64,000 nucleotides of DNA from Sialis fuliginosa (GCA_961205875.1 OY540812.1:17298001-17362000), one strand, 5' to 3'. Counted from the first letter of the stretch, positions 22,837 through 36,024 are shown. The notes: generated from the letters alone by a model not told the origin. Translations and numbers: made by a program.

Positions 22837-23487
22837 ACCGCCTGCTATTAAATAAAGCAAAAAATTCATTGAAATGTTATTGATGAATGAATGTATGATA
22901 AATAAGGATTTTTATTTGAATATACAGGTATTAAATTACGCCTACGTGAAAAACAAACTGTTAGTTCAATTGGATTAATCAATCATATCATATTTGGGTA
23001 TGTGTAAAAGACATCTGTAAGGGTTGTCTTAGATTTCATCGTTGCTGTCGGCTCTTTATAGAATATGATTATATGTGAATTAAAAACATTTTTTGTCCTT
23101 TCCATTTCTTACGTATGTTACTAAAACACTAGCTGGGTTATTCGCTGTAGCTCGGATGGATGTTAAAATGCCACCTCAGCTTACCTAACCATACAAACCA
23201 TACATAGGTAGTTTTCATATCACAACTCATATTTATTATGGTATGTGATCTGAATGATTTTCTTCGACTTGCGTCACATAATCTTTTACTGCTTATAAAT
23301 ACATATATGTACATACATAGTTTATAATAATATGTATAATATAGAACTATATAAAAAACATTCTGTAGCGAGTTATTTATTAAATATAAATATAGCAGAT
23401 TTTTATGTAAAACTAATTGAACTCAACATAAGTTATATACATGATCTTGATAGGTATATACATACATAGGTATGTTACAGTTTATGT
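22837..23487. other. AT-rich non-coding
   Basis: No gene or repeat supported. TACATATATGTACATACATA simple sequence at about 23300. Confidence 0.35.
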
Positions 23488-23785
23488 CAGCGATTCTCAA
23501 CATCTTTACCATAACGGAACCTTGAAATAATATTCATGTTTGAAGGAACCTCTAAATTGTTTTTTTTTTATATATCATGTTTAATATCCTCTTTTATTAT
23601 TTATGAACATAAAGTTTATAAATAAAAAAATATCATAATTTTTCTATTCGTTCAAAAAATTATCCCCATAACTGGACGCACAAAACACAGATAATAATTA
23701 CTACAATAACTTAATTAGAATTTCTCATACAACTCTATATAGAGTTCCAGGGAACCCCGGAACGTTGAAAGTAATACGGTATAGC
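23488..23785. mobile_element. Decayed hAT-like non-autonomous element
   Basis: CAGCGATTCTCAACATCTTT followed by ACGGAACCTTGAAATAAT is the classic start of hAT MITEs with a CAGnGnTTCTCAACC terminus. Near the other end TTCCAGGGAACCCCGGAACG and TTGAAAGT read as the complementary half, but the outermost bases have decayed and I find no 8-bp duplication. Confidence 0.45.
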
Positions 23786-24547
23786 GATCCCTTTTTTCAA
23801 TATTTTTGTTCTGTTTAGCCTCCTGATGAGATAACGTAATTATACATAACATAATATGTTACTTCCGAAACCTGAAGGAATACTCCAGTGAAATATTAAT
23901 TAAAATCGGTTCAGTGGTTCTTGACTATTTTTGAGATCATTGATGACAAACAATCAAACTCAAAATCTCTATACTTGTTTCTTATAATGTAAATACATAT
24001 TATCAGCAATAACATACGTAAAACGTGATATTGAGATTATCAGATATGTATAAAACTGTAATAACACATAACTTTCTTTGTTTCATATTTTACCCGTGTA
24101 CTAAAAATATGATATTATAATTACAGTAGTTGATAAGATAAAGAATTTATAAGCTTTAGAAGTTGAATTCCCTTATACAGAGACATGAAATAAACCGTAG
24201 TCAGTTCTTTTGCTCGTCTAGGTATTGTGAGAGGTATATGTTACGTCAATGAATGCAACAAAACTTCTTTATTAACTCTTGAATAGGCTAGATATGTATG
24301 TATTATGTATGTATAAATAATATATGTACAAATGCTGTATTTCAGTGGCGGCATGTATTAAAATTATATGTTACCTATATCATCTTTTCGCGTTTCTTAA
24401 TTATTATACATCATATTACTAATCTGAAAATAAGAACATTATAAAAAAATAATTTAATATTACCTACTTAATTTATTTTTACTTTGTTATTATGTATCTA
24501 AGAATGACGTCAAAAATGTGTAAGTGATGTTGGCAGTTGATAGTTTA
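23786..24547. other. Non-coding with a repeat phrase
   Basis: Contains 'aaatcggttcagtggttctt' at about 23913, the reverse of the 'aaccactgaaccgat' word of family A, without the rest of that repeat. Nothing else supported. Confidence 0.35.
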
Positions 24548-24863
24548 ATGCCCGGTATTATAAAGAATTTGCTTGAGTTCATTAGTTTCCAGCAAACGCT
24601 ATCTGCTAGGTATTAAATATAAATGACAACACACCCACAGATGTGACTAATGAAATCATACATATCACAACCTTGACGCATGCGCGATAAGTACAATCAG
24701 CGATTTAAAATAAGTACTGCCAAGTATACCTCATAAAATGCATTTACATTATTATACATTTATTACCACTGATTTTAAAATATCGAGCAATTTCATAACA
24801 ATTTAACATCTAGTTAGAAGTAATTTGCATTTGCACTTTAGCAAATTCTTTATAATACCGCAT
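24548..24863. mobile_element. MITE family M2, copy 1 (316 bp)
   Basis: ATGCCCGGTATTATAAAGAA at 24548 is mirrored by TTCTTTATAATACCGCAT ending at 24863. The ends match 26851-27163 and more distantly 35812. An internal AGCAAAnnnnnTAT inversion continues the stem. Non-coding. The target duplication is unclear. Confidence 0.6.
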
Positions 24864-26850
24864 AAGTCTACTGTTTTTTAATATGTAATTTTTATCATTA
24901 CTCCTTTGATTATTATTCATACATATGAACATTAAAATACTTTACTAATCAAATATACATAGGTACTATGTGTGTAGGTACTAATATTGATCGTATTGTG
25001 AATAAGACAGTTATAATAAAATCTATTCATTTAATGAAATACATTTTAATTATTTATATCTTTTTATTTATTAATAATTTGCTCACAAAAAAGCAAACCA
25101 AAATATTATACGGGGTATTTCCAACGCGACTGTCAGCTGTTTAATGTTATTTATGAATTTTAACAATCTATTATAATTTATACAGAAACCAATTCCATAA
25201 AAAAAATTCAAAAAATAATGCAATTCGGTACCTTGGTAGAAAGATTTTTTTACTAACAATTCTTTAAAATTTATATTTTTGTTTAATAGTTAACAGGAAA
25301 TACGCACGAGAGGAACATAATAAAAACATCTAAAATTTGCAGGTTTTTATTGTTTTAAATTCGTTATTCATAGTAATTATTATTTTATATTTGGTCCGTT
25401 TTTAGTGTTTTTCATGGTTATGTTTGTACCTGAAATAACTGAGAACCTGTTGACATACATAGATCGCATGAATAGATCAAGAAATGGGAGCTCTATCAAA
25501 CTTCGTGGTTGTATGTAATTTCGTTATGAAAAGTGTAATTTCAGAAAAAAATTAATATATTGTTCTAAATAACTGATTTAATATGTCATGAAAAATCTAG
25601 CAAATTTGATGTTTTGTCTTTTATAATAATGTGTATGTTATAGAGCTTATAACTCATATATTTTACATCACGAATTGTAATAGGTATAAAGATAGATATT
25701 ATGGATTGTTTTACAACTTAGTTATTATTACTAACTAATTAACTTTTAAAGAATGATATAGTATTAAAAATGCTTCTGTAGTGTATTAGATAAGTATAGT
25801 TGGAAATTTTTAAAGATAAATGAACTGTTTACATTTAAGTTTTTAATGTTCAAATGAAGCTAATAATGTTGTAAAATAATCGAAAGCATCCTAATGTTAA
25901 TCAATACACTTTTAGTGTTTACGACCAAATATAAAACGAATGATTAACTTTGAAATTTACAGGATACAAAGTATTTTTGACTGTTAATAGGAAATCAGAT
26001 TATTTGTACTTGACTGAAATAGCATTGGATTTTCAATATATAACCATTAACTACTTAACACAAATGGCAACTTATGATAATTAGTAACTTTACGAAATAC
26101 ATAAAATCACCACGATATTTGACAAATTATTTCTTCATCAAACAAAAATTCGCGCCGTCACTGTCATTACATATAAATATTACATACATACCTCTACATA
26201 TATGTATGTATGACCTAAAGCACGGCTTTGCATGTAATTAAGAACAGTTGACATTTTTACACCGTGTCCAGCCATTCATATTCAAATCATTGAACACATT
26301 TTATGTTCCTGTTTTTTGATATTGGTACATTACCCACAGAGCCAGAAGTTATTACTTTAATAGATGATTTTAAGCAAGTAATAGCTTGTTTTTCATGATA
26401 TACAGTAATGTGTTAACTTTTTTGTTTAATATAGCAGCTAAAGGTATTGTGAATTTATGACATTGGTATGTGAGGCGCTAGTCCCAAGTTTTTTTAATGT
26501 AATTATTAAAACTTATAGTTCACCTATAAAATATTTGAAGTCTCTTTACCAGAAGGTGAATATTAAATTATAGTTATCTTCATTTAATAATTTAGTATTT
26601 TCTAGTAAATTAATAATATGTATATATATATATTATATTTATTATCTAATTTACATCAATTTAATCTAAATTTAAACTAATATATTAAACATAAAATGTT
26701 TGTGAGTTTGTTTATTTGTTAACATTTATCTCAGTAATCAAAATGAAACTTTCAACGTGTTCCTTAAGATCTTCTGAATATTTGTTGGAGGGTACCTAAA
26801 ACAGTTAGTATTATGCAAATACATATAAATGCGTGTATGGAACAGGTCTA
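24864..26850. other. AT-rich non-coding, nothing recognised
   Basis: About 2 kb without supported genes, splice pairs or inverted ends. Confidence 0.4.
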
Positions 26851-27163
26851 ATGTCTGGTATTATAAACAAGCTTACAAAATTTGCTAGCTAGCAAGCACT
26901 TTCAATGAGGTTTATAATCTATCTGATAGTTATCTTGAAGTTTCATGAAGTGTTTGACAATTTTCGCGCGAGTGGTATTATAACAGTGGCGGTATTATGA
27001 AAATTATTTTGTACGGTCAGAGTCGCCAACTGTGTTACAATAAGTTGATGTATCACTGGTCTAAATTCCATAGCTAATCCATAGATACTATCACAGAATT
27101 AATACCCAATTTGAAAGTGTTGCTAACTAGCAAATTTGATAGCTCCTTTATAATACCGGACAT
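26851..27163. mobile_element. MITE family M2, copy 2 (313 bp)
   Basis: ATGTCTGGTATTATAAAC at 26851 and TTTATAATACCGGACAT ending at 27163. Inverted ends extend about 55 bp through ATTTGCTAGCTAGCAAGCAC and its counterpart near 27125. CAGTGGCGGTATTATG at about 26985 repeats the terminal GGTATTAT word inside. Non-coding. Confidence 0.65.
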
Positions 27164-29061
27164 GAATATCGAAAGTTACAAGTAATTTTTGTCATTATTT
27201 GATTTATTAGTGTTACATAGATTGTACAATGTTCCGTTCAATATTATTAGTAGTAAAAAGAATTTATATGTGCTTTATTGTTAGTCTACCACTGTTTTTA
27301 TATTTTAATAAACATTTTTTTTGGTGCGTAAATATTGGTGTTATAAATTGTAGGAAATTATTTGTGGCAAGAAAATTTTAAAATATAGATATTTTATAAG
27401 AATTGGTAATCCATTTTTTATCTGATATTTTTATAGGTCAGTTGTATACATTTTTTTGGCTCGTAATGTTAAAAAAGTAATGTTATTTGTCAAATTTTAT
27501 AAAAAGTAATGAAGATTGAAATTTATTTAATTTTTAGCAAACAGAAAATAAATAATACATGGTTATTACATGAAATTGACAAATGTATAAAATATATAAG
27601 AAATGTAGTACATTTTTTGAAGTATCGTAATTTTTTGTCACGCAAGCTCATATACAAATGTATAATTGTATATGTGTATACAAACATAGTACATTTTTTA
27701 ACAACCACAAATCAACAATTGTTATTTTTGAAGTTAGAACAATATTATTTAAAAAAAATTAAACATTAAAATTCTATAATATTTAACATAGTGGTAAACC
27801 TGAAGAAAAGTTATAAATAAAAATGCAATACGAAAATATTTTAAATTGTATTGACGATCTTTCTATTTATTTTAAATTATTCATTTATAATATACCTGCA
27901 TCTCAATTATAAAAAATACTTTTAAAATTATACACATCGAGAACCCCACAGTTATTATTTCTAATTTAAATTTCTGGTATTGTAAATTCAAATACAAAAT
28001 TACAAATATATACATACTTACATATCCGGAAGGGATAAATGAAAAGGTAAAATTTCTCAAGTATTCGATTTTATCAAATTATCTATAATTTATAAACGTT
28101 TATTTCTACTGTTAGTTTGTATTTTTGATGAATCAATTATACAGTGATTATCATAGATAAAAACTCTTGTGTATTTTCTGTTCGAAAGTGTATTATTTGA
28201 ACATTATAAAGTTCATTGGAGCGTGTTTAATAAAATTATAAGAAATTGAACAAAAAAGTGAGAGTAAGTAAGTAAGTATGATTTGAAAACTATATTTATG
28301 CAGGTTTATTGGTTATTTTGTGAATTATAAAGTAAAATGAATTAACTTGTTTTCCTTACTTAATTATTTATAATGTACCTACTATTGATAAAATAACTAT
28401 TCATGTAGATACACTCTTTCTAAAGTTATTGTTAGATTTTGATGTATATTTTAATTTTTAAATTCTCAGGATTGAATTTAGTTAATTTACCTCGTGACAC
28501 AAGTATATTTTTCAATAAATAAGAAAATAAATGAAATATTTTTTTATTTTGTGTATTTTAGAAATTGATGAAAAGAGTAAACCAATTTGGCTACTAATAT
28601 TATATTAACGTCTACATAAATAATGTTAATTAATAGAAATACACTCATAAAAAAAACTAGACAAAAAATGACAATAAACAGGGTTAACAAGATTGATTAA
28701 TCAAATTATACCAAGAAGGATTTGAAAAATGTAGCCAATATCTCTAATTATCATTTGCTAATCAAATTCTCTCATAAAAACGACATTAGAGTGTAAAGTA
28801 GATTTATTGGTTATAATCGTTTGTAATAAATGAATTTAAATATAAAAAAAACAATAATTAATGCAATTACATAACGCACGACAAGATAGCTTACAATTAG
28901 TGATATTTAAGATAAAAGCCTGTACTGTCATACCTCGTGTCCTCATATATTCCTCTTTTTACTTAATTATTACTTAATAGTTGAAAATGAGGACTATAAA
29001 TCAAAATTATTTTATGTATATGTCTATAGGAGAGTAGTGAAATATTAAAGTTTATAATATG
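27164..29061. other. AT-rich non-coding, nothing recognised
   Basis: The 86-codon frame at 27509 is A/T-rich, overlaps a frame on the other strand and has no supporting signal. GTAAGTAAGTAAGTATG at about 28265 is a short tandem run that could mimic a splice donor. Confidence 0.4.
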
Positions 29062-29089
29062 ATCATAGCTCCAAGTTGTGGAGCTATGA
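29062..29089. repeat. Short hairpin (TCATAGCTCCA stem)
   Basis: TCATAGCTCCA and TGGAGCTATGA pair perfectly over 11 bp around a 5-6 nt loop, 50 bp upstream of the next CpG-rich patch. Function unknown. Confidence 0.6.
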
Positions 29090-29139
29090 CTTACGACGAT
29101 GTTTTACTAGATGTGCAATATACCTATTTATATCTATGT

Positions 29140-29242
29140 ACATCTTCATGACTGCGCGTTCAGAGTTCCCCACAGGTGAGAGAGAACGCGGTGAGTTACA
29201 CTCCTGAGGGCCAGTCTTGCGCGAGCCGGCGTGCCGGTAAGT
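29140..29242 (+). promoter_or_regulatory. CpG-rich candidate 5' exon with consensus donor
   Basis: GACTGCGCGTTCAGAGTTCC holds an initiator-like TTCAGAGT. The CpG-rich stretch ends at GTGCCG|GTAAGTG (donor at 29237), close to consensus, and a weaker donor CG|GTGAGT lies at about 29190. A short upstream frame (MTARSEFPTGERERGELHS) starts at 29148. The layout resembles 8165-8361 on the same strand, so the two could be alternative first exons of one gene. Inference only. Confidence 0.3.
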
Positions 29243-29497
29243 GTTGTTTGTTACTGCTGCTATACTTGGGTCAGTGCTCACTTCTTGTCGCGTGTGATTG
29301 TTATGTTTTGTTGTTATTTTGTTATCAAAGTGTACGCCGTTGGTTTATAGCCTATAGGTCAGTTGAAATGTTTTATTAATTGTTTGTACTTATTTTATAT
29401 TTGGAAATATTTTAAATAGAATTTGGTATTTGATGTGGTTTTTGTAACATGTTTTATTATTTTGAAAAGGCTTGACAGTTTATTGTATATCATTTTT

Positions 29498-29722
29498 CGA
29501 AAATTAGATAAGTATAAAATATTTATGAAATACATTTTTTTTAAATAATTTATAATTTAAGAATTATTTGATAAAAAAAATTATCTATACGAAAAATAGT
29601 AAAATTTATATAGGTATAAGATATTTATGAAAATATATATTTTTTTCAAAATAATTTATAATTGAAGAATCATTTGATAAAAAAAGTTACCTATAGGAAA
29701 AATAGTAAAATTTATTTTATAT
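29498..29722. repeat. Tandem duplication, period about 102 bp
   Basis: TATAAAATATTTATGAAA at 29513 and TATAAGATATTTATGAAA at 29615 begin two aligned units that continue through AATTTATAAT, GAATTATTTGATAAAA, a TACCTATA/TATCTATA word and GAAAAATAGTAAAATTTAT. A partial third unit ends it. Several substitutions separate the units. Confidence 0.75.
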
Positions 29723-30655
29723 TTTAAATATAAATTAACCTTTATTATAAAAAAAAAATATAAAGGCTATTCAAACTAGGTATTCGTTTGTGTATATAAT
29801 ATTTTAATATATGCAGTATTAATTATGATAATAAATGTGTCGCCACCTATTGGAGAGGGTATTTTGATATATGGTAGCAAGGATATAAATTAATTTAAAA
29901 ATATTTTTTTTATATAAATATGTTTAAGATTATAGAGGAAGTAGAATTCTAAAAATGATAAATTGTTTTGACACCAAAAAACCTTGCACTTTATAATCTG
30001 TGCTACTAGTATTTACGACACATTAAAAAGAATGTGTTCCTTTTAAAATCACGCTGATTTAATGTCCAGATTGTGTAGTATAAACGTTCAAAAGGCGCGG
30101 CGAGAATTCGTTGTCAAAATAATAATATACTTATTCGTTTCAGGTCTAGTCGTATCAGTTTCACTTTAAATTATTGTTGAATTTTATATTTTAAGTTTTA
30201 ATGTATGTATGTATTTTTGGATGAAAATTCTGATATTTTACTGATACATTACATGCATAGGGTCATAATTTAGGTTACGTAAAAATACAATACAAATGAA
30301 TTGTATAATTAATATATTACCTACAGCAATTGAATATGGTTTTAATTTATTTGATTTTTCCTTTAAGTGTTCGTAACTACCCCACTTTCGCCTACTATCA
30401 AAACGTAAAATAGCTATAGAAAATTATTTCTTTATTAAAACAAAAGAGTATTTGAAATAAATATCATTAACACGCAAGAAAAACATATTTATTTTCTTTT
30501 TATTGATAATCAATACTTTTAAAACTGCTGTGATCACCACGACTTTTTAAAATATTTTTTGATTCCGCAGTGTTTCAAAAATTATTATAATAAATATAAA
30601 AATGACCAAATTGATTTTTTCGATTGTCAGATTTCTTTCAAAATAGCTAGATAAA
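29723..30655. other. AT-rich non-coding
   Basis: Nothing supported. TATCAGTTTCAC at about 30155 fits an initiator by chance-level match only. Confidence 0.35.
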
Positions 30656-30950
30656 TAACACAGCTACACAAAAAAAGTGCGGAGCCAAAAAACCGTCCTA
30701 TATATAGTATTCATCGAGCATAGTCGAAATCCAAATTTTTGGAATTTTCTGCATCCCAGTTTTTTTTTATTTGAGCATGAATTTTGGATTTGGTTGAATT
30801 TTCCAGGTTGGTTAAACCCAAAATTCAAACTAAAAAAAAACTGATAAGCAGAAAATTCCAAAAATTTGGATTTCGACTATGCTCGACCAATATTACAATG
30901 CTATTTAGATCGCTATTTTGGCTCCGCCCTTTTTTTGTGTAGCTGTGTAA
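30656..30950. mobile_element. Snap-back MITE with TAA duplication (289 bp)
   Basis: The element is 30659-30947, with CACAGCTACACAAAAAAAG and its complement CTTTTTTTGTGTAGCTGTG at the ends and GGAGCCAAAA shared inside. TAA flanks both sides, as for PIF/Harbinger-type elements, whose target is TWA. A second, nested inverted pair, TCGAGCATAGTCGAAATCC with AATTTTTGGAATTTTC, fills most of the inside, so the whole element can fold back. The 65-codon frames on both strands are symmetrical by-products of this palindrome. Confidence 0.75.
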
Positions 30951-31286
30951 TTGATTCAGAGAATATCAAAATTAATATTTCTATCAAAATCTTAACTCTT
31001 TTCGAAAATTTTCATCATATGTTATTATACTTAACTTATATATGTAGGTATAGAAGAAAGTAAAAATAACGCGTGTGGAAGAAGAATGGATGGAATATTA
31101 AGTAGTGTAACTTCAGTCTGATTAAAAGATTAAAGTTAAAACCTATACTTAATACACAACATAAACTAAAATAAGTTTGACATGCTGGTACTAAACAGAA
31201 AGTAATGTTTGAAAATTATCACATATAGATCAACAGCACATAACAATTAAAACGTGTCTCTTTTAAAAACCAGTAGATTAACTTAC

Positions 31287-31320
31287 CCGATTGTGTAACA
31301 ACTGAGCTGAAAGTGACTGA
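31287..31320 (-). promoter_or_regulatory. Candidate minus-strand initiator and 5' exon end
   Basis: On the minus strand two TCAGT initiators (31320 and 31305) precede ACACAATCGG|GTAAGTTAA, a consensus donor whose intron would begin at 31286. The exon would be about 35-100 nt. Only the core motifs support it. Confidence 0.2.
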
Positions 31321-31334
31321 AGCTCGCTCCTAAA

Positions 31335-32079
31335 TGAAAACGAAATACGTACGAGTGTATGCAGTCGCTGTAATGTACAAATGATTCTAATTAAAACGTA
31401 TTATTAAATATTACGTTTAACAAAACGCTTTGATAGTGTGAGGTTATGTATATTACATTAAAATGAATGGATTAATTAAGTACATTAAATGGGATGATTT
31501 ATAATTAAAGATAATAACCTTTTTATCTGTATATTTAAAGAAAAGCTTTATTAATTACTTGTGTCATTAGTTTAAATTAATTTTTTTTCTTACCATTATA
31601 AAACTTTTTTGTGCTGAAATGATTACATCATATTTTCAATTTCTTATATACTAATATGAAATATGTACTAATAATATAAGACAGAAAATCAATAACGAAC
31701 ATTTTTAAGACTGTGATTCTGATGGAGATATCCTTTTTCACTATTTTTACCGTGAAGTCTGTGTGTCTGTTTGTAGACACTAACTCAAAAACGACGGAAT
31801 GTATTGAAGAGTAAAATTTAATTTTTAAGATTTAAAAAACATGTAAACCTTATCGTGTGCACAATTATTTATTTTTTAAGTAAAGTATATTAGTATCTAT
31901 AATTTATATTTTCTTGATTCCCTCCTATACTATTTATATATATATAAAAGTCACGAGGTGGCCACATCAGTGCAGTAATTTAAATTAAACGTATTTACTA
32001 TCTATAAATAGTATTCTCGGTTATTGTTGATTATCATATAAAATACTAATTCACTAAAAAAAGTAAAAATATAGATACA
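31335..32079. repeat. AT-rich non-coding with repeat phrase B1
   Basis: At 31755-31830 GTCTGTGTGTCTGTTTGTAG followed by ACACTAACTCAAAAACGACG recurs with variation at 51238-51300, a shared insect repeat phrase. Both copies are short and without defined ends. Confidence 0.4.
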
Positions 32080-32470
32080 ACTAGCGGACCCGTCCCGGCT
32101 TCGCACAGGAGTTAATATTTCACCCCCTGTGCCATATGGAGGGTTGTAATTGTTGTTTTAGCTGACCGAACAAACATTGTTCTGCCCAAAAATAATTTGT
32201 TTAAAAATCAGACCATAAATTCACGATTCCATCTACCATTTTTTATAAAAATATTTCTTTCCACGTAACTAACACATATTCTGGATATGAACCAAATCAG
32301 ACCATAAATACGAATTTTCGTAAATATCTCGACTCCAGCACTACCTACTAGATAAATTTTTTATAATAATATTTTTTTCCACGTAACTATCATATATTTT
32401 GAATATGAGCCAAATCGGATCATAAATACAAATTCTCGAACCCAGCGCCACCTACTGGGTCCAAAAAAAG
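32080..32470 (+). repeat. 'CTAGCGGACCCG' repeat with internal ~117-bp tandem units
   Basis: It starts ACTAGCGGACCCGTCCCGGC and TTCGCACAGG, a phrase found at the start of many insect intergenic repeats. A unit holding TTTCCACGTAACTAACACAT and then AAATCAGACCATAAAT recurs about 117 bp downstream (TTTCCACGTAACTATCATAT, AAATCGGATCATAAAT), with a third partial copy at 32206. Units end in ACTACCTACTAG / GCCACCTACTGG. No protein is encoded. Confidence 0.6.
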
Positions 32471-35400
32471 ATAAACCTAAAGGAGCATCTAAAGAACATA
32501 TGGTAGGAATATGACTTCGATACGACCAGTGGTTTAAGCCTGATAAGAACACATACATAGGTATCAACGTTTTTACATATTAAGATATAAATAAATGTTG
32601 TTTTGTGACTTGGTAGAAATTAAATATTTATTTATTTAAACTTCGGAGATTAAAAACTAATTAATATGTAAAACTACTTGAAAATTATCGATTGTAAAAT
32701 ATATTATACATATTAGGTATATTTGATTGCAAAATTAATTTCGTAATTCGATTTTCGGGCCTTCGAAGCTTCCAGGATGTGAAAAACTCAATTGTTCAGG
32801 TATAAACCTGGCTTTGGAAATATAAATGCTAGGTTAAGAATACAAAATTACGAAATAGAATTTGATAATTAAAACCGCATCGAGGATATTTGCTAAATTG
32901 TCTTGCACAATTTTCTATCCGCTTCCATATAAGTTTCACAAGCAAAGCTATTTCTTTATCAGAAATCGCAATACATTTAACCTTAAACCTTTCAAAGTTA
33001 TTCATAAATTAAACAAAACAAAATAAAATGTGCATATTTAGCGTTAACACAAAAGCATTCTGGGAAACGCCGTCTATTTTTTGTTCATGTTTGATCCAAA
33101 TAGCCATAAATATTTTAAATAGTAGAAGAATTCTGTTCATTAAAATGTTTGCCTAACATCAATAAGTTATATATATTTTACGTGAACAAAGTCTGTAAAA
33201 TAAATTTGAAGGACTGAAATGATATGATTTAAAAAAGCCATTAAACATCTTTATGATTAAAAAAGTTATTATTATAGTTTAGGTTTGAAAACTTTATGGT
33301 TAATAGTTAAACAAAAAAACTTTTTTATTATCTATTTAAGTATGCTAATTTACGAATTTTAGAAGTTTTCTACGAAATTTAATTATTACTCTTAAAACAA
33401 AAGGACAGTCGTAAAATTCTATAAAGTATATTAAACGCGACCTTATAATGAAGCTGTCAATTTTTATTTTGATAAAATCTAGATATGCAAAATTTCACAC
33501 GTAATTTTTCGCTTTAAGTTCAGTGGTCTACAAAACAAAAAAAATGATTTATTATAAGAAATATTATTTATGACTTCAACAAAAAAAAAGTTATCTATTA
33601 ATATTTATTAATACAATATAAAAAGTATGTCTTTTTAAATGTTTTATGTATCTTTGTTTTTATTATTAGTTTTAACATACATTTCAACAGATAAAATTCA
33701 ATTAATTAAATGAAGATTTAATGCTTTGTAGATCACACTGAGGGTAATTTCAATTTGTAATTATAATTACTCCTAGGGAGGGACATAATTATTATTATAC
33801 AGTAATTACATAATAGCATATTAAGCTCATATATCAGGATTATAAAAAAGTGTACCTAATTTAATAATGATAGTATTTTACTTTTAATTAGACAAATACA
33901 TCCAGACCTTCATTATTTTAATGCACTGGTCTTATTTAATTTCCATAGTTTTATTCATAACTTGAATATTCGTTTTTCTAAATAATGTTTAATATGTATG
34001 TAGATTAAATAGTTATGGTAATTTTAATAGTTTTAAAAGTGTAAATTCACTTGCCAATATTAGTTTCGTTGCTTATTATTGGATGAAAGCGAAAAAGTAT
34101 TAAATGTTAGATGGTACAACATTCGAATGCAAAAGTAAATAACTAGTTTACGGTTTGCTAATTTTGATACAAAATAATTGGTTAGAACTTTCTTGAATAC
34201 CTAAGAAAATAATTCTACATTTCCTATTCCAACTGTTTGATAATTGGACTTAATAATTTTGACTTTTCAACGATCAATATATGTCTAGAACCAATGATAT
34301 GTGCAATAATACATTATAACAAAAAATCTTGAATAATATATTAATTTTAGCGGCGTTTCTTTACAAGATGCGAAATAATTATGTTAATTCTCAGCTACTG
34401 CAACTTTGTGCGCTCACACACACATCGATGTGCAGATATAAGTGTACACAAAACACTAGATACCGAATTGCAGTGCTATAATTATCTGTTATTAGCGTTT
34501 GCTTCTTTAAGAGCTTTTCGGTTCGGATATCAGCAACTTGTGTTTTTATCTATCCAAACTACAGTTATGAATATGAGCTATCAAATGACTATAACACTAT
34601 GTTATTAAAGTATTCTTTCTACGTTTCCGCGAGTGAATTCACACTGAAAGTCTATAACAAAAAATTGTAAACATTCTTTGAGTTTTTTTTAGGAAATGTT
34701 TTATGATAGCATTATAGTTGAGTTGTTTCATTTTTTTAGATGTATATATTAGTATATAACTGTTCAGTTAAAAAAAAAAATATTTCATAATTGTTTCTTT
34801 GTTACACTAAATGAAAGAGAAAAGAGTAATTTATTTTATTTTATTTTATTTAGTTATTATAAAACTGTTCTTATCTTGTATTGAAATACATTTTGAATCT
34901 CATTAATACATTAAGTCAAGTGAATGGATTTTGACCAGAACCTTATTAATCTCATTTTAAGGTCCGTCTGCCCGTTAAAGCAAAATATATAGTAAACTAT
35001 ATACATTATACGCATACATAATTAATAATTACATATATGTATAAGCTAGGAATTTGAACTTTTAACTAACCCACGCTGACTTTTTTTTTTGAAATAAAAG
35101 TTATAATCAGTAGAACTTGATCCTATTTTTATTTTTTAACTCAAAATTTGCAGCAGTAAGGGATACAAAACAGTCATTTCATATGGCCCCTTGCCTTTTA
35201 TCTCGGTAAGTACCGGTATAGACTTTAGTGATACTTTCAACAACAATTACTGAGACCGACAATATCAAATGTAGCAATCATTGAGAATACCCATTTTAAA
35301 GTAAAATAACGAAGAATTTTTATTATTTTTTTATGAAAAATGTACTAATTTTATTTTATTATTGTGTTAGCTCCAAACTTATATAGATCTCACATGAGTC

Positions 35401-35811
35401 TTTAAGCAATTTAATTAAGACAATATGCGTATAATCACGACATTTAAAAGTTAACAAACGTAATAAAACTGTTCTCAGAGTCTTGCAAAATACGAGATGT
35501 TCCAAGCGTTGCCCATCCGTGCGTAAAGTAGAATTTGTTGTTGCAGATCTGATAATTATTAATGGAACTAAATATAGACACGCCGCGGTTTCGTTATTGT
35601 TTCATATTCGCCGTAATTTACATCGACTGCCATAAATAATTTCTACGGCGATTATAACAAATTAGTTACGTCGAACTATTGATATCATATTATAGCTGGC
35701 AGTTAAATTATCATATTAGAGTAGAAAATAATATGTTTATATACTTATAAAATGACTTGATATATTAATTTTTTGGGGGTTAAATTTTAACTGGTATTTA
35801 TTTATCTTTAT
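32471..35811. other. AT-rich non-coding, nothing recognised
   Basis: 3.3 kb with no supported gene. The 75-codon frame at 34381 has no signal. A small hairpin CGCCGTA..TACGGCG lies at about 35610-35655 in a somewhat GC-richer stretch. Confidence 0.4.
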
Positions 35812-36024
35812 ACCCGGTATTATCAACCAATTTAAAACTCCTTTAACCTAAATTTTGTATATTACAAACATGATTTAAATCAATATTTAGGCTCTCAATG
35901 AAAAATGTACATAATATGCGTTGTAAAAACATAGTGAAGAAAAATAAAAATTCATTTAATTAAATGTATTATGTTTGGTTCTGTTAATAATATGACAGTT
36001 AGTTAAACTTAGTAATACCGGGCG
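35812..36024. mobile_element. Element with M2-related ends (213 bp)
   Basis: TACCCGGTATTATCAACCAA at 35811 is mirrored by TTAGTAATACCGGGCG ending about 36024. Termini resemble M2 (CCGGTATTAT) but the interior is different. Non-coding. Confidence 0.45.

Noticed and set aside
27509-27769. 86-codon frame
   Set aside because: Composition is that of AT-rich DNA (K, I, Y, N), an overlapping frame exists on the other strand, and there are no splice or promoter signals.
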